64,000 nt of DNA from an uncultured Methylomonas sp. (GCA_936941155.1 CAKZJE010000031.1:1-64000), one strand, 5' to 3'; shown: positions 24,243 to 34,433, counted from the stretch's first letter. The notes: generated by a model not told the origin, from the sequence alone. Numbers and translations are program-made.

Positions 24243-27200
24243 TCAAGGCACTTTTTTGCGTAAAATAATGATTAATCGACCTAATTCCCGCTCAACTTCT
24301 GCAAAAGCCGTTGCAAACGTAGCAAAGTTTTTATTGTCGATAAAAATTTCCAGCGATTTAATAATCCGTTCAATTTTTTCCGCGCCAATCGTGGCACAAA
24401 TGCCTTTTAAAGTATGCAGTTCTCGCTCCAAAACATCGGAATTTTGCTCATTAATCGCTTGATGAATCTTTTCTATGTACGAAGATTGCTCTTCCAAAAA
24501 TAATTTCACTAACATTTCCAAAATTTCACTTTCACCGCCTAATCGCGCTAAAGCTGCATCCCAATTGCATAAATCTGAATAATCAACTTCGGTTTTTTCG
24601 TGTGCAGTTTCAGGAAAAAAACGACTAATTTCAGATAATAAATTCGGCACATTAATCGGCTTGGGGATATACGCATCCATGCCCGCATTCAGGGCGCGTT
24701 CTTTATCCTCTTTCATGGCGTTAGCGGTCATGGCAATAATCGGAATTCGCCCGCCTATACTTTCCTCCACCTCTCTAATTTTGCTGGCAGCTTCCAAGCC
24801 ATTCATTTCCGGCATTTGAAAATCCATTAAAATCAAATCAAACGCTTTGCTTTCAAATAGCGCGACGGCTTCCACGCCATTATTGGCAATTTCTATCTGA
24901 TGTCCTTGTTTTTCTAATAGTTTTTTTGCCAACTTTTGATTAATTAAATTATCTTCTGCGAGCAAAATATTAAGTTTTAATTGTTTTTTAGTTGCTGAAC
25001 TTGTCATAGTGGAATTAAGCGGTGATGCAGTTTGATTTGAATCATTATTTTCCTCAGTAGCCGCTAAGTCATTTGAAGATATCGTGTGTGTCATATAGTC
25101 AAACCAACAGGTGAAAAAAAACGTTGTGCCTTGATTAACCGTGCTTTCCAGCCATATTTGGCCATTCATCAGCTCGATAAATTGTTTTGAGATGGACAAC
25201 CCCAAGCCTGTGCCACCAAAGCGGCGTGTCACAGAGGTATCCGCTTGCGAAAATGCGTCAAAAATACTGGCGCGTTTGTCTTCAGGAATACCGATGCCAG
25301 TGTCAGAAATGCTGAATAATAAACAGCATTTATCGGTCGTTTTTTCTTGTAACGACACTTTAATTTGAATACTGCCATGCAAAGTGAATTTAATCGCATT
25401 GCCAACTAAATTAACAATCACCTGCCTTAATCGTCCTGGATCGCCAATTAATTGCAGATTAGCGTTTTTATTCATGCAATTATCAATGGCTAAACTAACA
25501 TTTTTTTGCGTCGCTTTGGGAGTTAACATTGCCAGAGTTTTATTCAACAATTGATTAATATCAAATTCAATATGCTCTAACACTAAACGTCCGGCTTCAA
25601 TTTTAGAAAAATCTAAAATATCATTCACAATATCTAATAAAGCATAAGAAGAATCTTTCACAATTTCAATATATTCACGCTGTTCGTCTGTTAATTCTGT
25701 CTCTAAGGTTAATTCCGTCATGCCAATAATGCCATTCATAGGTGTGCGAATTTCATGGCTCATATTCGCTAAAAAGTCACTTTTCGCTTGATTGGCTTGT
25801 TGCGCATTAATAATTGCTTGATTAATTATTTTCTCATCAGCTTTGCGTTTACTTATATCGCTAAATACAGCAACTGTACCAATCGTTTTATTTTTCTCTA
25901 ATAGCGGCACAGCAATAATAGAAATCGGTAAAATACGTCCATCTTTGTGGGTGAAAAACTCCGTTTCAGAGCTGAATATTTTATTATTTTGAATTATGTT
26001 ATGCGATAAACAGTTTTCTTTTTTAATCGGCAACCCATTTTCATCTTGAAAATGAATGATTTCATGAATATCTTTCTTGAGTAATTCTTGTTCACTCCAG
26101 CCTAAAATATGCTCGGCCTCTCTATTCCAAAACGTACACAATCCTTTTTTATTTAACGCATAAAGCCCTTGTGCCATTGCGCCGGTAACTTGTTTTAAAA
26201 AGTGTTGCCCGTCTAACAATTGTTTTTCTAATTCTTTTTGGCGCGTAATATCGGTGCGAATTGAAATATATTGCGTGGATTTTCCTTGTTTATTTAAAAA
26301 GGGCACAATTGTGCCGTTCACCCAATAAAAACCACCATCTTTCTTTTTGTTTTTCAATTCGCCATGCCAGACTTTTCCTTCCGAGAGTGTGCGCCACATA
26401 TCATTGTAGATTGCAGGCGCGTGATAGCCAGATTTTAAAATTCGATGATTTTTCCCTAATAATTCCTCTGCTGTATAACCACTAATGTCACAGAATTTTT
26501 TATTCACATAAGTGATATTACCTTTTGTATCTGCCGCACTCACAATCGCATGTTCATTTAAGGCAATTTGTTGTTTCTCTGTATCAATTAATAACTTTTC
26601 TAAGAGAGTTGATTTTTTGCGTAATGAGGCTAATAAATACAGCACATAAATAACGCTTAAAATGGCAATCGCAAATAAAATACTTTGAATAGTCGATTTT
26701 TTTTGATGTCTGTTGTCAAAATAATAAGTGATATATTTTTCTAAACTATCAACTATTGTTATTTGTTTTTTGTTAATAATATGTGCAGAGGCAGAGTCTA
26801 TTTTTTCTTGATAAGAAAGAATTGTTTTTGTTTCTTGAAAAAGAAAGGTTAATTGTTGTTGGTTATTATTTTCACTGCTAAAAATAGACTGTTGATTTTC
26901 AATGATTGGTATAATGATTGCGGGCTCTAAAAAATGTTGAAAAACGCTTTTTTCCAGTTGATAAACATAGTTTTTAATAGCTAAATCATTATTATTTTCT
27001 TTGATAATTTCCGCCGTATTTCTGTCAAATTGAACTCGCTGTTTTTTTAATTCTGCGTACGTTTTTTTGAGTTTTTCAATCGCTTGGCGTTTCTGATAAA
27101 TTTCTGAATACAATGCCGCTAATTGCAAATTCATTTCTTGATTATATAAAGGTTTTTCTGTGCTGATATTGCTGCTTAGTTTTTGATATTCGGCATTGAG

Positions 27201-27428
27201 TTGCTGCAAATAATGAGTAATTTCTGTTTCGTTATTCAAACCAAATTGCATTTTTAATACAGCTTGGTTAAGTTGCAAATTAAGCAGTCTTATTTGCTTT
27301 GTGCTAACAAGCAGATTATTTTCAAAATATTGTTTTTGCCGATCGCTGTCAGAAAAAAAAGCAACTGATAGCAACATAATCAGCAGAAAGCTTGCAAAAA
27401 CGTATTTCAATAAAAAATCGAGGTTCAT
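24243..27428 (-). CDS. Hybrid sensor histidine kinase, PAS-PAS-HisKA-HATPase-REC-HPt
   Basis: 1061 residues. An N-terminal membrane helix (about 8-25), a helical sensor segment and a second helix (about 245-266) bracket a probable periplasmic domain. Two PAS domains (about 285-400 and 410-530) precede the H-box [11 protein letters not shown] (about 556), the ATPase core with DTGIGIPED and GGTGLGLSI, a receiver with [12 protein letters not shown] (about 866) and an HPt domain with HTLKG (about 1003). This is a full phosphorelay in one protein. The response regulator 120 nt upstream is the likely partner. Confidence 0.93.
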   Translation of the reverse strand: MNLDFLLKYVFASFLLIMLLSVAFFSDSDRQKQYFENNLLVSTKQIRLLNLQLNQAVLKMQFGLNNETEITHYLQQLNAEYQKLSSNISTEKPLYNQEMNLQLAALYSEIYQKRQAIEKLKKTYAELKKQRVQFDRNTAEIIKENNNDLAIKNYVYQLEKSVFQHFLEPAIIIPIIENQQSIFSSENNNQQQLTFLFQETKTILSYQEKIDSASAHIINKKQITIVDSLEKYITYYFDNRHQKKSTIQSILFAIAILSVIYVLYLLASLRKKSTLLEKLLIDTEKQQIALNEHAIVSAADTKGNITYVNKKFCDISGYTAEELLGKNHRILKSGYHAPAIYNDMWRTLSEGKVWHGELKNKKKDGGFYWVNGTIVPFLNKQGKSTQYISIRTDITRQKELEKQLLDGQHFLKQVTGAMAQGLYALNKKGLCTFWNREAEHILGWSEQELLKKDIHEIIHFQDENGLPIKKENCLSHNIIQNNKIFSSETEFFTHKDGRILPISIIAVPLLEKNKTIGTVAVFSDISKRKADEKIINQAIINAQQANQAKSDFLANMSHEIRTPMNGIIGMTELTLETELTDEQREYIEIVKDSSYALLDIVNDILDFSKIEAGRLVLEHIEFDINQLLNKTLAMLTPKATQKNVSLAIDNCMNKNANLQLIGDPGRLRQVIVNLVGNAIKFTLHGSIQIKVSLQEKTTDKCCLLFSISDTGIGIPEDKRASIFDAFSQADTSVTRRFGGTGLGLSISKQFIELMNGQIWLESTVNQGTTFFFTCWFDYMTHTISSNDLAATEENNDSNQTASPLNSTMTSSATKKQLKLNILLAEDNLINQKLAKKLLEKQGHQIEIANNGVEAVALFESKAFDLILMDFQMPEMNGLEAASKIREVEESIGGRIPIIAMTANAMKEDKERALNAGMDAYIPKPINVPNLLSEISRFFPETAHEKTEVDYSDLCNWDAALARLGGESEILEMLVKLFLEEQSSYIEKIHQAINEQNSDVLERELHTLKGICATIGAEKIERIIKSLEIFIDNKNFATFATAFAEVERELGRLIIILRKKVP

Positions 27429-27547
27429 CTGGCAGTCGCCTCGTTAAATGCAAGCGTAAAAAGACATAAATGTCATCGTTCAGTTTTCCTGGTCTTTACT
27501 TGTGAAAAATGGCGGATATAAAAGGTTGCTGGAAATAATCAGGCGAG

Positions 27548-28585
27548 CTAATTTTCACAAAACTTTTGCCGAATGCCTAAAACAGTATCCCAATCTTTGA
27601 AAAAAGCTTCTACACAGGCGGGGTCAAAATGTTTGCCGCTGTTTTCTTTAAGAAAATTGACGGCATCTTCCATGTTCCATGCGGCTTTATATGGTCTGGC
27701 GGAGGTTAAAGCATCAAACACATCTGCCACTGCAATAATGCGCCCGTAAATGGGAATATCTTCACCTTTCAAACCGCAGGGATAGCCGCTGCCGTCGTAT
27801 TTTTCATGGTGAGACAAGGCAATTTCTGCCGCTATTTGCATTAATTTGGAAGCACTGCCGTTTAAAATTTCATAGCCAATTTTGGGGTGTTCTTTCATAA
27901 AGAAAAATTCAGTGGGGGTGAGTTTTCCAGGTTTGAGCAAAATGGCATCAGGAATTCCCACTTTGCCGATGTCGTGCATGGGGGCGGCTTCTAAGATAAG
28001 TTCTTGTTCTTCCATAGAAAAACCAAGTTGCGCGGCAATGTGTTTGGAATACCACGACATTCTTTTGATATGCGAGCCGGTTTCAGGGTCACGATATTCT
28101 GCGGCTTTGGACAAACGATGAATTAACTCATCTTCGCGGTCTTTAATTTCTTTTACGGCTTTGCGCACTTCTTCGGCAAGCCAATCGGCTTTATTCGCTA
28201 GTTTTCGTTGCGTGTCGTATAACGCCAGCATGTTCCTCACGCGAATCGTAAATTCGGTTTTATCAATGGGTTTGTTTAAAAAATCACTCGCGCCTGCTTC
28301 CAAAGCTTGATAACGCACGTCCATGTGGTCATTTGCTGTGACCATTAGAACGGGAATGCCTAGCGTGTTAGGGTAATTTTTCAGTTGTTTGATAAACTCG
28401 ATTCCGTTCATATCTGGCATCATATAATCCACAATAATCAATTGATATGGATTTTTGCTGCACCAGTCCAAAGCCTCAATAGGATTTAAAAAACATATAG
28501 AATCATACCCTTCAAGTCGTTTAACTAAATGCCAAAGTAGGGTGAGATTGATTTGTACATCGTCAATAAGCACTATTGTTTTCAT
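27548..28585 (-). CDS. Response regulator with HD-GYP output (RpfG-like)
   Basis: 345 residues. The receiver domain (about 1-120) has the phospho-acceptor in LIIVDYMMPDMNG (Asp about 53). A HD-GYP domain follows with HDIGKVGIPD (about 202) and an intact GSGYPCGL (about 263), predicting cyclic-di-GMP hydrolysis controlled by phosphorylation. It is followed on the same strand by the hybrid kinase, giving a two-component route to cyclic-di-GMP turnover. Confidence 0.93.
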   Translation of the reverse strand: MKTIVLIDDVQINLTLLWHLVKRLEGYDSICFLNPIEALDWCSKNPYQLIIVDYMMPDMNGIEFIKQLKNYPNTLGIPVLMVTANDHMDVRYQALEAGASDFLNKPIDKTEFTIRVRNMLALYDTQRKLANKADWLAEEVRKAVKEIKDREDELIHRLSKAAEYRDPETGSHIKRMSWYSKHIAAQLGFSMEEQELILEAAPMHDIGKVGIPDAILLKPGKLTPTEFFFMKEHPKIGYEILNGSASKLMQIAAEIALSHHEKYDGSGYPCGLKGEDIPIYGRIIAVADVFDALTSARPYKAAWNMEDAVNFLKENSGKHFDPACVEAFFKDWDTVLGIRQKFCEN

Positions 28586-28780
28586 CTTTGAATAAATCTT
28601 TAAAGTGAATTTTATATTAATTATAGGGTTTTTAGCCTACTTAAGCAGCCACAGATTTTTTTTGTTTTTTAATTCACGGGAAAAGTCCAGTCAGCGCGGT
28701 GAATTAATCCGCTATAATCAAGCTGATTTTTATCATAGCCAATATTCATTAACTCTATAGCGATTCGATACTAATAAGCC

Positions 28781-31435
28781 ATGCAAAACTCTAATTTAAA
28801 CACCATTTATCGCAAGGACTATCAAGTTCCTTCTTATCTCATTCACAGCGTTGAATTGAAATTTACGCTTGATGCCGAACAAACCCGTGTTAGCTCACGC
28901 TTAACTATGCAGCGCAATCCTGCAAGTACCGATAGTGATACTAATTTAACGTTGTCGGGTGAGAATTTAACGTTGGTGGGAATTAGCTTAGACGGGATAG
29001 CAATCAGTGAAAGTGCTTATCAACAAAGCCCTGATGCCTTGATTTTCCGTATGTTACCACAGGATAAAATATTTGTAATAACCATTGAAAACATCATCAA
29101 TCCAGCGGCTAACACCGCATTGGAAGGTTTATATTTGTCGAATGGAATGTTTTGCACGCAATGTGAAGCGCAAGGTTTTCGCAAAATTACTTACTTTTTA
29201 GACCGCCCTGATGTGATGAGCAAATTCACCACCACGATTGTTGGCGATAAAACCTTGTATCCTAAGTTGTTGTCTAATGGCAATAAAGTGGCGTTTGGGG
29301 AGTTGGAAAACAATCAACATTGGGTAACATGGGAAGACCCGTTTAATAAACCGTGTTATTTGTTCGCGCTGGTGGCAGGTCAATTGGAAGTTGTGGAAGA
29401 TACATTCATCACCATGAGCGGACGTGAGATTGCTTTGGAAATTTTTGTCGAAAGCCATGATGTGGATAAATGCGACCACGCCATGCAATCGCTAAAACGC
29501 GCCATGCAGTGGGATGAGCAAGTGTATGGGCGCGAATACGATTTAGATTTATACATGATTGTCGCGGTTGGGCATTTCAATATGGGTGCAATGGAAAATA
29601 AAGGCTTGAACGTGTTTAACACCAAGTTTGTGTTAGCGCGTCCTGATACCGCAACGGATGTGGATTACGAAGGAATTGAAGGCGTGATTGCGCATGAATA
29701 TTTCCACAATTGGTCTGGCAATCGCGTCACTTGTCGAGATTGGTTTCAATTGAGTTTGAAAGAAGGTTTTACGGTTTTTAGAGATCAAGAATTTACCGCC
29801 GATCAAACTTCGCACGGGGTAAAACGGATTGAAGATGTGAATTTGCTACGCACTCGCCAATTTGCTGAAGACGCAGGGCCGCTGGCGCATCCAATTCGCC
29901 CTGATGCTTATATTGAAATCAACAATTTTTATACCTTAACGGTGTATGAAAAAGGCGCGGAAGTGGTGCGAATGCTGCGGACTTTAGTAGGCACGGCGGG
30001 TTTTCGCAAAGGCTGTGATTTATATTTTGATCGTCACGATGGACAAGCGGTCACTTGTGATGATTTTGTCAAAGCCATGGAAGATGCTAATGACGTTGAC
30101 TTAGGACAATTTCGCCGTTGGTATGAACAAGCCGGTACGCCGGTGATTAAGGTTGCGCAAACTTATAATTCTGCGGAACAAACGCTGACTTTAACGCTAA
30201 ATCAAAGCTGTGCGCCAACGCCCGGACAAACGGAAAAACCGCCGCTACATATTCCAGTCAAAATGGGATTGTTAAATGCTGATGGCACAGCAGCGGGTAT
30301 AGACCTTCCAGGTTTTAAAAACCTGGAAGGTCTGAAAGAAATTGTTTTAGATTTGACTCAAGCACAGCAAAGTTTTGTGTTTGAAAATTTGCCGCAACAA
30401 CCGATTGTTTCTTTACTGCGCGGTTTTTCTGCCCCTGTGAAAGTAGAAATGGAACAAAGCTTGGAAGAATTGGCGTTTTTACTCAGCTATGACACAGATT
30501 CTTTTAATCGCTGGGAAGCGGGACAAAAACTAGCCACCACCATTATTTTCGCCTTGATTGACGACATCCAAAATCAACGCCCATTAGTATTAAATCCCAT
30601 GTTAGTGACTGCGTTTGAAAAAGTTTTGCAGCAAGAATGGGACGATTTGGCGTATTTATCATTGCTATTAACACTGCCTAGTGAAATTTATTTAGCCGAG
30701 CAAATGGCAGTGGTGGATGTGGTTGCGATTCATCAAGCGCGTGAGTTTGTAAAACATGGCTTAGTGCAACAACTGCAAGCGCAATTTCAGGCTTTTTATC
30801 AACGTTATCATCGTGATGAATCTTGCTTGTTTGATGCAGGCGCAATCGGACGCAGACGGGTGAAAAATGTTTGTTTGAGCTATTTAATGTGTTTGGAAAA
30901 TGCAGAAATTCAACAATTAAGTCTGGCGCAATTTCAATCTGCAAAAAATATGACCGACCAAATGGCGGCTTTGACGGCAATCGTCAATAGTTATCACCCT
31001 GAAAAATCAGCGTGTTTAGAGGCGTTTTATCAACAATGGCAAAACGAAGCCTTGGTGGTGGATAAATGGTTTACTCTGCAAGCCAGCTCGTTTATGCCAA
31101 ACACTTTTGCAACCGTGCAAAGTTTAATGGCGCATCCTGCATTTGATATGAAAACACCCAATCGGGTGCGCTCAGTGATTGGCGCATTCAGTCAAAGTAA
31201 TCCCGTGCATTATCATGCAGCGAATGGCGAAGGTTATCAATTTCTAGCTGACCAAGTGATTGCTTTAAATAGTTTAAATCCGCAAGTGGCATCGCGAATG
31301 ATTAATGCTTTAACTTCATGGCGACGTTTTGACGAACAGCGGCAAGCATTGATGAAAGCGCAATTGCAACGGATTATGCAAACGCCGGACATTTCACCGG
31401 ATGTGTATGAAATTGCGAGTAAAAGTTTGAATTAA
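28781..31435 (+). CDS. pepN: Aminopeptidase N
   Basis: 884 residues of an M1 zinc aminopeptidase. The substrate-binding GAMENKGLNVFN lies at about 269-280 and the zinc site HEYFHNWSGN with the downstream Glu (LKEG) at about 304-327. It removes N-terminal residues from peptides in the cytoplasm. The length is slightly above the E. coli enzyme. Residues 508-518 (DLPGFKNLEGL) are encoded by a perfect 33-nt palindrome; from memory of the E. coli sequence this is a loop between strands of the beta-sandwich domain before the conserved QSFVFENL. Confidence 0.96.
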   Translation: MQNSNLNTIYRKDYQVPSYLIHSVELKFTLDAEQTRVSSRLTMQRNPASTDSDTNLTLSGENLTLVGISLDGIAISESAYQQSPDALIFRMLPQDKIFVITIENIINPAANTALEGLYLSNGMFCTQCEAQGFRKITYFLDRPDVMSKFTTTIVGDKTLYPKLLSNGNKVAFGELENNQHWVTWEDPFNKPCYLFALVAGQLEVVEDTFITMSGREIALEIFVESHDVDKCDHAMQSLKRAMQWDEQVYGREYDLDLYMIVAVGHFNMGAMENKGLNVFNTKFVLARPDTATDVDYEGIEGVIAHEYFHNWSGNRVTCRDWFQLSLKEGFTVFRDQEFTADQTSHGVKRIEDVNLLRTRQFAEDAGPLAHPIRPDAYIEINNFYTLTVYEKGAEVVRMLRTLVGTAGFRKGCDLYFDRHDGQAVTCDDFVKAMEDANDVDLGQFRRWYEQAGTPVIKVAQTYNSAEQTLTLTLNQSCAPTPGQTEKPPLHIPVKMGLLNADGTAAGIDLPGFKNLEGLKEIVLDLTQAQQSFVFENLPQQPIVSLLRGFSAPVKVEMEQSLEELAFLLSYDTDSFNRWEAGQKLATTIIFALIDDIQNQRPLVLNPMLVTAFEKVLQQEWDDLAYLSLLLTLPSEIYLAEQMAVVDVVAIHQAREFVKHGLVQQLQAQFQAFYQRYHRDESCLFDAGAIGRRRVKNVCLSYLMCLENAEIQQLSLAQFQSAKNMTDQMAALTAIVNSYHPEKSACLEAFYQQWQNEALVVDKWFTLQASSFMPNTFATVQSLMAHPAFDMKTPNRVRSVIGAFSQSNPVHYHAANGEGYQFLADQVIALNSLNPQVASRMINALTSWRRFDEQRQALMKAQLQRIMQTPDISPDVYEIASKSLN
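30301..30333. repeat. 33-nt perfect palindrome inside pepN
   Basis: Arms AGACCTTCCAGGTTTT and AAAACCTGGAAGGTCT are perfectly complementary around one centre base. It is translated as DLPGFKNLEGL in the same phase as in ROCO 2. The rest of pepN is intact, so the insertion is evidently tolerated. Confidence 0.92.
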
Positions 31436-31544
31436 TTCAGAAAAATACAAGAGTCATGCGATAAAAACCTGTTAAGTTTTAAAAAAACCGACAGGTTTAG
31501 CTAGAAACTTCTAAGCCAGTATTTTGCTTTTTAACGAGGTCAGT

Positions 31545-31895
31545 ATGGTTTACATCATTGCCAAGTTTCTAATTACAGCAGGATTAATTATATTGATTTC
31601 TGAGGTTTCAAAACGTAGCACTGCATTGGCAGCCTTGTTAGCATCGTTGCCGTTGACATCCATACTGGCAATGTTGTGGCTGTATATTGATACAAAAGAT
31701 GTGCAAAAAGTGGCAACATTAGCGCATAGCATTTTTTGGCTAGTGATGCCGTCGCTGATTTTTTTTATTGCGTTTCCGCTGTTGCTCAAAAAAGGCGTGG
31801 CGTTTTATCTGAGTTTGGGGATTGCAGCCGTGCTGACTGCCGGCTGTTATTTTGTCATGCTGCTGATTTTGGGGAGGTATGGAATTAAACTGTAA
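31545..31895 (+). CDS. Small integral membrane protein (DUF3147-like)
   Basis: 116 residues with about four membrane helices (MVYIIAKFLITAGLIILI; ALAALLASLPLTSILAMLWLY; IFWLVMPSLIFFIAFPLLL; FYLSLGIAAVLTAGCYFVML). SEVSKRSTALAALLASLP is typical of DUF3147. Function unknown. GAGG sits 5 nt before the ATG at 31545. Its TAA stop lies inside the left arm of the GTAAGGGC repeat at 31893-31916. Confidence 0.8.
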   Translation: MVYIIAKFLITAGLIILISEVSKRSTALAALLASLPLTSILAMLWLYIDTKDVQKVATLAHSIFWLVMPSLIFFIAFPLLLKKGVAFYLSLGIAAVLTAGCYFVMLLILGRYGIKL

Positions 31896-31916
31896 GGGCG
31901 AAAGGTCGCCCTTACA
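31893..31916. repeat. Inverted repeat GTAAGGGCGA / TCGCCCTTAC
   Basis: A 24-bp palindrome with 10-bp arms around 4 nt. It supplies the stop codon of the preceding membrane protein gene and may also act as a weak terminator between two convergent genes. Confidence 0.65.
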
Positions 31917-31932
31917 ACGGGGTTAGCCGATT

Positions 31933-32583
31933 TTATTGTTGTACTGGGTGAATTTTGATTTCTACACGACGATTTTGTGAGCGACCTTGCTCGTTGTCGT
32001 TAGAAGCAACAGGATTACTGTTTCCAAAACCAACTGATTGAATACGTTGTGCCGCAACACCTTTGCTCACTAAATAGCTTGCAACACTGTCAGCACGTTT
32101 TTTAGACAATGCCAAATTTGCATCCGCGCTGCCCACTGAATCTGTGTAGCCTGCCACAGTAATCGTTGTGTTTGGTGATTTTGTTAAAACAGCTGCAACA
32201 GATGTTAAAGGAGCATAAGCTGCTGGTGACACATCAGAAGAAGCCGTTGCAAAAGTTACATTGCCTGGCATCACAATATTTAAATCTTCGCCTTGGCGTT
32301 GCACTTGCACATCAGTGCCTTGCAAGCTCTCTTTCAATGCTTGCTCTTGCGCATCCATGTAATAACCTACTCCAGCACCTAGCACTGTGCCTGCTGCCGC
32401 GCCAATTAACGCCGCTTTTCCTTTGTTTTTGCCGCCTGCTAACGCGCCAATACCAGCACCTGTTGCTGCGCCAACTGCCGCGCCGATTGCAGAGTTTGAC
32501 ATTTGTGTCGCGCCTGTTTGAGGATTAGTTGCGCAAGCAGTCAGAGCCAATGATGTAAATGATGCGATGATGATTTTTTTCAT
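31933..32583 (-). CDS. OmpA-family lipoprotein with glycine zipper (YiaD-like)
   Basis: 216 residues. The signal peptide ends in a lipobox (LALTACAT, Cys about 17). A glycine-zipper region (about 30-75, GAAVGAATGAGIGALAGG) precedes the OmpA C-terminal peptidoglycan-binding domain (about 100-216) with VAGYTDSVGSADAN and NRRVEIKI. It probably anchors the outer membrane to the cell wall. It stands alone, converging on the DUF3147-like gene. Confidence 0.92.
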   Translation of the reverse strand: MKKIIIASFTSLALTACATNPQTGATQMSNSAIGAAVGAATGAGIGALAGGKNKGKAALIGAAAGTVLGAGVGYYMDAQEQALKESLQGTDVQVQRQGEDLNIVMPGNVTFATASSDVSPAAYAPLTSVAAVLTKSPNTTITVAGYTDSVGSADANLALSKKRADSVASYLVSKGVAAQRIQSVGFGNSNPVASNDNEQGRSQNRRVEIKIHPVQQ

Positions 32584-32941
32584 GGTAGATTCCTAAAAAG
32601 AAGAAGGTTAAGTTTCAGAAATTAAATTATAGCGGATTAGTCAAAATTGCGATTTAGAAAATTATGAACGAAACCCGCAAATTTGTTCAGTTTTTGTCTT
32701 TAACATAAATTTTACGCACTGCACACAAAAGTAAATCTGAGATTAAAATATCTTACCTTTATCATTATTGTGCGAGAAAAAAGGGTGGAAACTGAATTTT
32801 TCATGGTTATAATCCTTTCTTTTGTTCTCTGAATCAAACTTAGAAAAAAACGCTCCGAATCATCATCCTGTTAATCTTTGTGCCTAAAAATCCTGATTCA
32901 GACAGTCCACCCTCACAATCATTGTGCGAGGGTAGGTGTTT
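32584..32941. other. Intergenic region left of the TA array
   Basis: No gene is seen apart from the OmpA promoter region. It contains a degenerate copy of the composite repeat from about 32826 (CTGAATCA... ATCATCATCCTGTTAATC ... CCTGATTCAGACA) and its hairpin, plus a fragment TCATTATTGTGCGAGAAAAA (about 32761-32780) that resembles the hairpin part alone. Confidence 0.55.
32826..32941. repeat. Composite repeat, copy a
   Basis: A degenerate first copy of the unit that separates modules in the TA array. Recognisable blocks are CATCATCCTGTTAATCTTTG, CCTGATTCAGACA and the hairpin CACCCTCACAATCATTGTGC followed by GAGGGT and a T-run. Confidence 0.75.
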
Positions 32942-32960
32942 TTAAGATGCGATTAACTTT

Positions 32961-33227
32961 TCATATTCTGTATGCGAGCCAAAACCAAACTAAACCTTCT
33001 GCTCTGTCTTTGGCTAATGCCCGATAATTTAAGCCAACTCGCACCGACCAAAAAATGCCTATTTTCTTCAAATGCAAAGACGGATGACGCGGATTGATTT
33101 GCAAGAGTTCAAAGTTTTTATCGGCTAAGTTTTGGATGTGTTCAGGCAGTTGGCGATAGTGAAACCAAAAATCTGCGGAGCAAAATAGTTCACAGCGGCT
33201 GCACACGACCTGCGTTAAAGTGGTCAT
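32961..33227 (-). CDS. RelE/ParE-like toxin with probable C-terminal frameshift
   Basis: Up to 88 residues. FWFHYRQLPEHIQNLADKNFELLQ, RHPSLHLKKIGIFWSVRVGLNYRALA and GLVWFWL are typical of small RelE-fold toxins. The frame ends in LAYRI, but the next frame continues as GSHTEYEKLIAS to a stop at 32942, which is the ending expected for the family. A frameshift near the TTTT at about 32988 is likely. The start is uncertain: ATG 33227 or GTG 33206, both overlapping the antitoxin. Confidence 0.68.
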   Translation of the reverse strand: MTTLTQVVCSRCELFCSADFWFHYRQLPEHIQNLADKNFELLQINPRHPSLHLKKIGIFWSVRVGLNYRALAKDRAEGLVWFWLAYRI

Positions 33228-33390
33228 CAACTTGTTGGGCAATTTTGTCTAAGCGACCCGCCAAAATATCGGCTTCGATTTTTTTATCCCATTGTTCTGC
33301 CATAAACTCTTCAAACCATTGGGAGAATTGAAAAAGTTTATCGGCGGGTAAATTAATCACAACGGCTTCAAGTTCTTCAATGTCAGTCAT
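33190..33390 (-). CDS. Antitoxin of the first array module
   Basis: 66 residues, MTDIEELEAVVINLPADKLFQFSQWFEEF... ending DDHFNAGRVQPL. The acidic helical body and AGRxxPL ending are common in antitoxins preceding RelE-like toxins. Toxin and antitoxin overlap. Confidence 0.72.
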   Translation of the reverse strand: MTDIEELEAVVINLPADKLFQFSQWFEEFMAEQWDKKIEADILAGRLDKIAQQVDDHFNAGRVQPL

Positions 33391-33427
33391 TTTTGACTCC
33401 TTAGCGTTTTTAAAGGTGCTTTTTGTT

Positions 33428-33575
33428 GTCTGAATCAGGATTCACAGGATTTTAGGATAAACAGGATAAAACAAACGCCCCGTGTCATCATCCTGTTCAT
33501 CTTTGTGCTAAGAAAATCCTGTTCAAAACTTTGTCTGCCCTCAACTTTCATGGTGTGAGGGTGAGTATTTTTGTA
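33428..33575. repeat. Composite repeat, copy b
   Basis: A full copy: TGTCTGAATCAGGATTCACA, then GGATAAACAGGATAAAACAA, ACGCCCCGTGTCATCATCCT, AATCCTGTTCAAAACTTTG and the hairpin ending GTGAGGGTGAG with a T-run. It separates the first and second TA modules. Confidence 0.88.
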
Positions 33576-33583
33576 GATGTGAG

Positions 33584-33886
33584 TTAAGGAGTACGGTCAA
33601 TCTCATTATGACAAGCAACACGGCGTAACGTGGCACACCCTCTTTTGATTTCCATTGACACTTTATAATTTCCCGTGACATGAATGGTATAAATGTCAGG
33701 GTTAGAGTAGCCTTTAAGTTTCTCGAACCGCAATCCGCTTGGCGGTGGATTAGCATCGAGTAGTTTTTTCAGTTTTTCACGACAAAGCTGTTTAAACTCA
33801 GGAGCGAGTTTTTTAAAATCTTTTTCAAAACGGGCGGATGTAGTAATTTGCGTAATCACCACGCCACCTGAACCCACCTGTGTCAT
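33584..33886 (-). CDS. RelE/ParE-family toxin
   Basis: 100 residues. TTSARFEKDFKKLAPEFKQLCREKLKKLLD and the basic strands IYTIHVTGNYKVSMEIKRG match RelE-fold mRNA interferases, and CHNEIDRTP is a plausible C-terminal catalytic strand. The start overlaps the preceding 157-residue gene by ATGA. TA role rests on fold and coupling. Confidence 0.8.
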   Translation of the reverse strand: MTQVGSGGVVITQITTSARFEKDFKKLAPEFKQLCREKLKKLLDANPPPSGLRFEKLKGYSNPDIYTIHVTGNYKVSMEIKRGCATLRRVACHNEIDRTP

Positions 33887-34356
33887 AAGCTATCCAAATA
33901 ATCACTAAAACTCTCGGTATTGGTAAACGTTGTTCCTTCAGCGTGCAATACACTTACATCAGCATCGTGCTCCAATACAAATTGACGGATTGCTTCTATT
34001 TTTTGATATAACTTTCGCATAAGAAATCCATTGATGCTAAGAATGGGCTTGTGAAAAAAAGGTATGTCTTTAGACTGTATTTGCCGAATCTTTTGATACA
34101 TCTCTTTTTCTGTTGTTTGTAACTGTAACATTCTTTCATCTAGCTCATCATCAGAATCGATTTCAGTCTCTACAGGGGTTTTTCGTATTTCTTTATAAAG
34201 TAAGTTTGTTTCTATAGATGAGCTTAACAAGTTTAAAAAAATTGCAACTCCTCCTAACAGGACATTAGCATGAAATTGATAGCTTTCTGTGGAAGCTTCA
34301 AGCCCTTGCAGCATCTGTTGTAAGTGATTGGTTTGATTAATAATTGAAATATTCAT
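33883..34356 (-). CDS. Unknown protein coupled to a RelE-like toxin (putative antitoxin)
   Basis: 157 residues starting MNISIINQTNHLQQML. A mildly hydrophobic segment (about 30-48, VLLGGVAIFLNLLSSSIE) is followed by a long acidic helical stretch and the C-terminal TESFSDYLDSL. It is unusually long for a RelE antitoxin and has no DNA-binding motif I recognise. Coupling (ATGA overlap) to the toxin suggests it neutralises it. Family not recognised. Confidence 0.5.
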   Translation of the reverse strand: MNISIINQTNHLQQMLQGLEASTESYQFHANVLLGGVAIFLNLLSSSIETNLLYKEIRKTPVETEIDSDDELDERMLQLQTTEKEMYQKIRQIQSKDIPFFHKPILSINGFLMRKLYQKIEAIRQFVLEHDADVSVLHAEGTTFTNTESFSDYLDSL

Positions 34357-34433
34357 TTTTAACAGCCTGTTGCAAAAAATAAAAAAGCAGAAAAAAGTAT
34401 AGCTTTAAAAAGTTATAAAAGTACATAGAACTT

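Noticed and set aside
31467-31499. A fourth copy of the 33-nt palindrome after pepN
   Set aside because: Only the CCTGT...ACAGG ends and the A/T centre agree; pairing is poor, so it may be chance or a heavily decayed copy.
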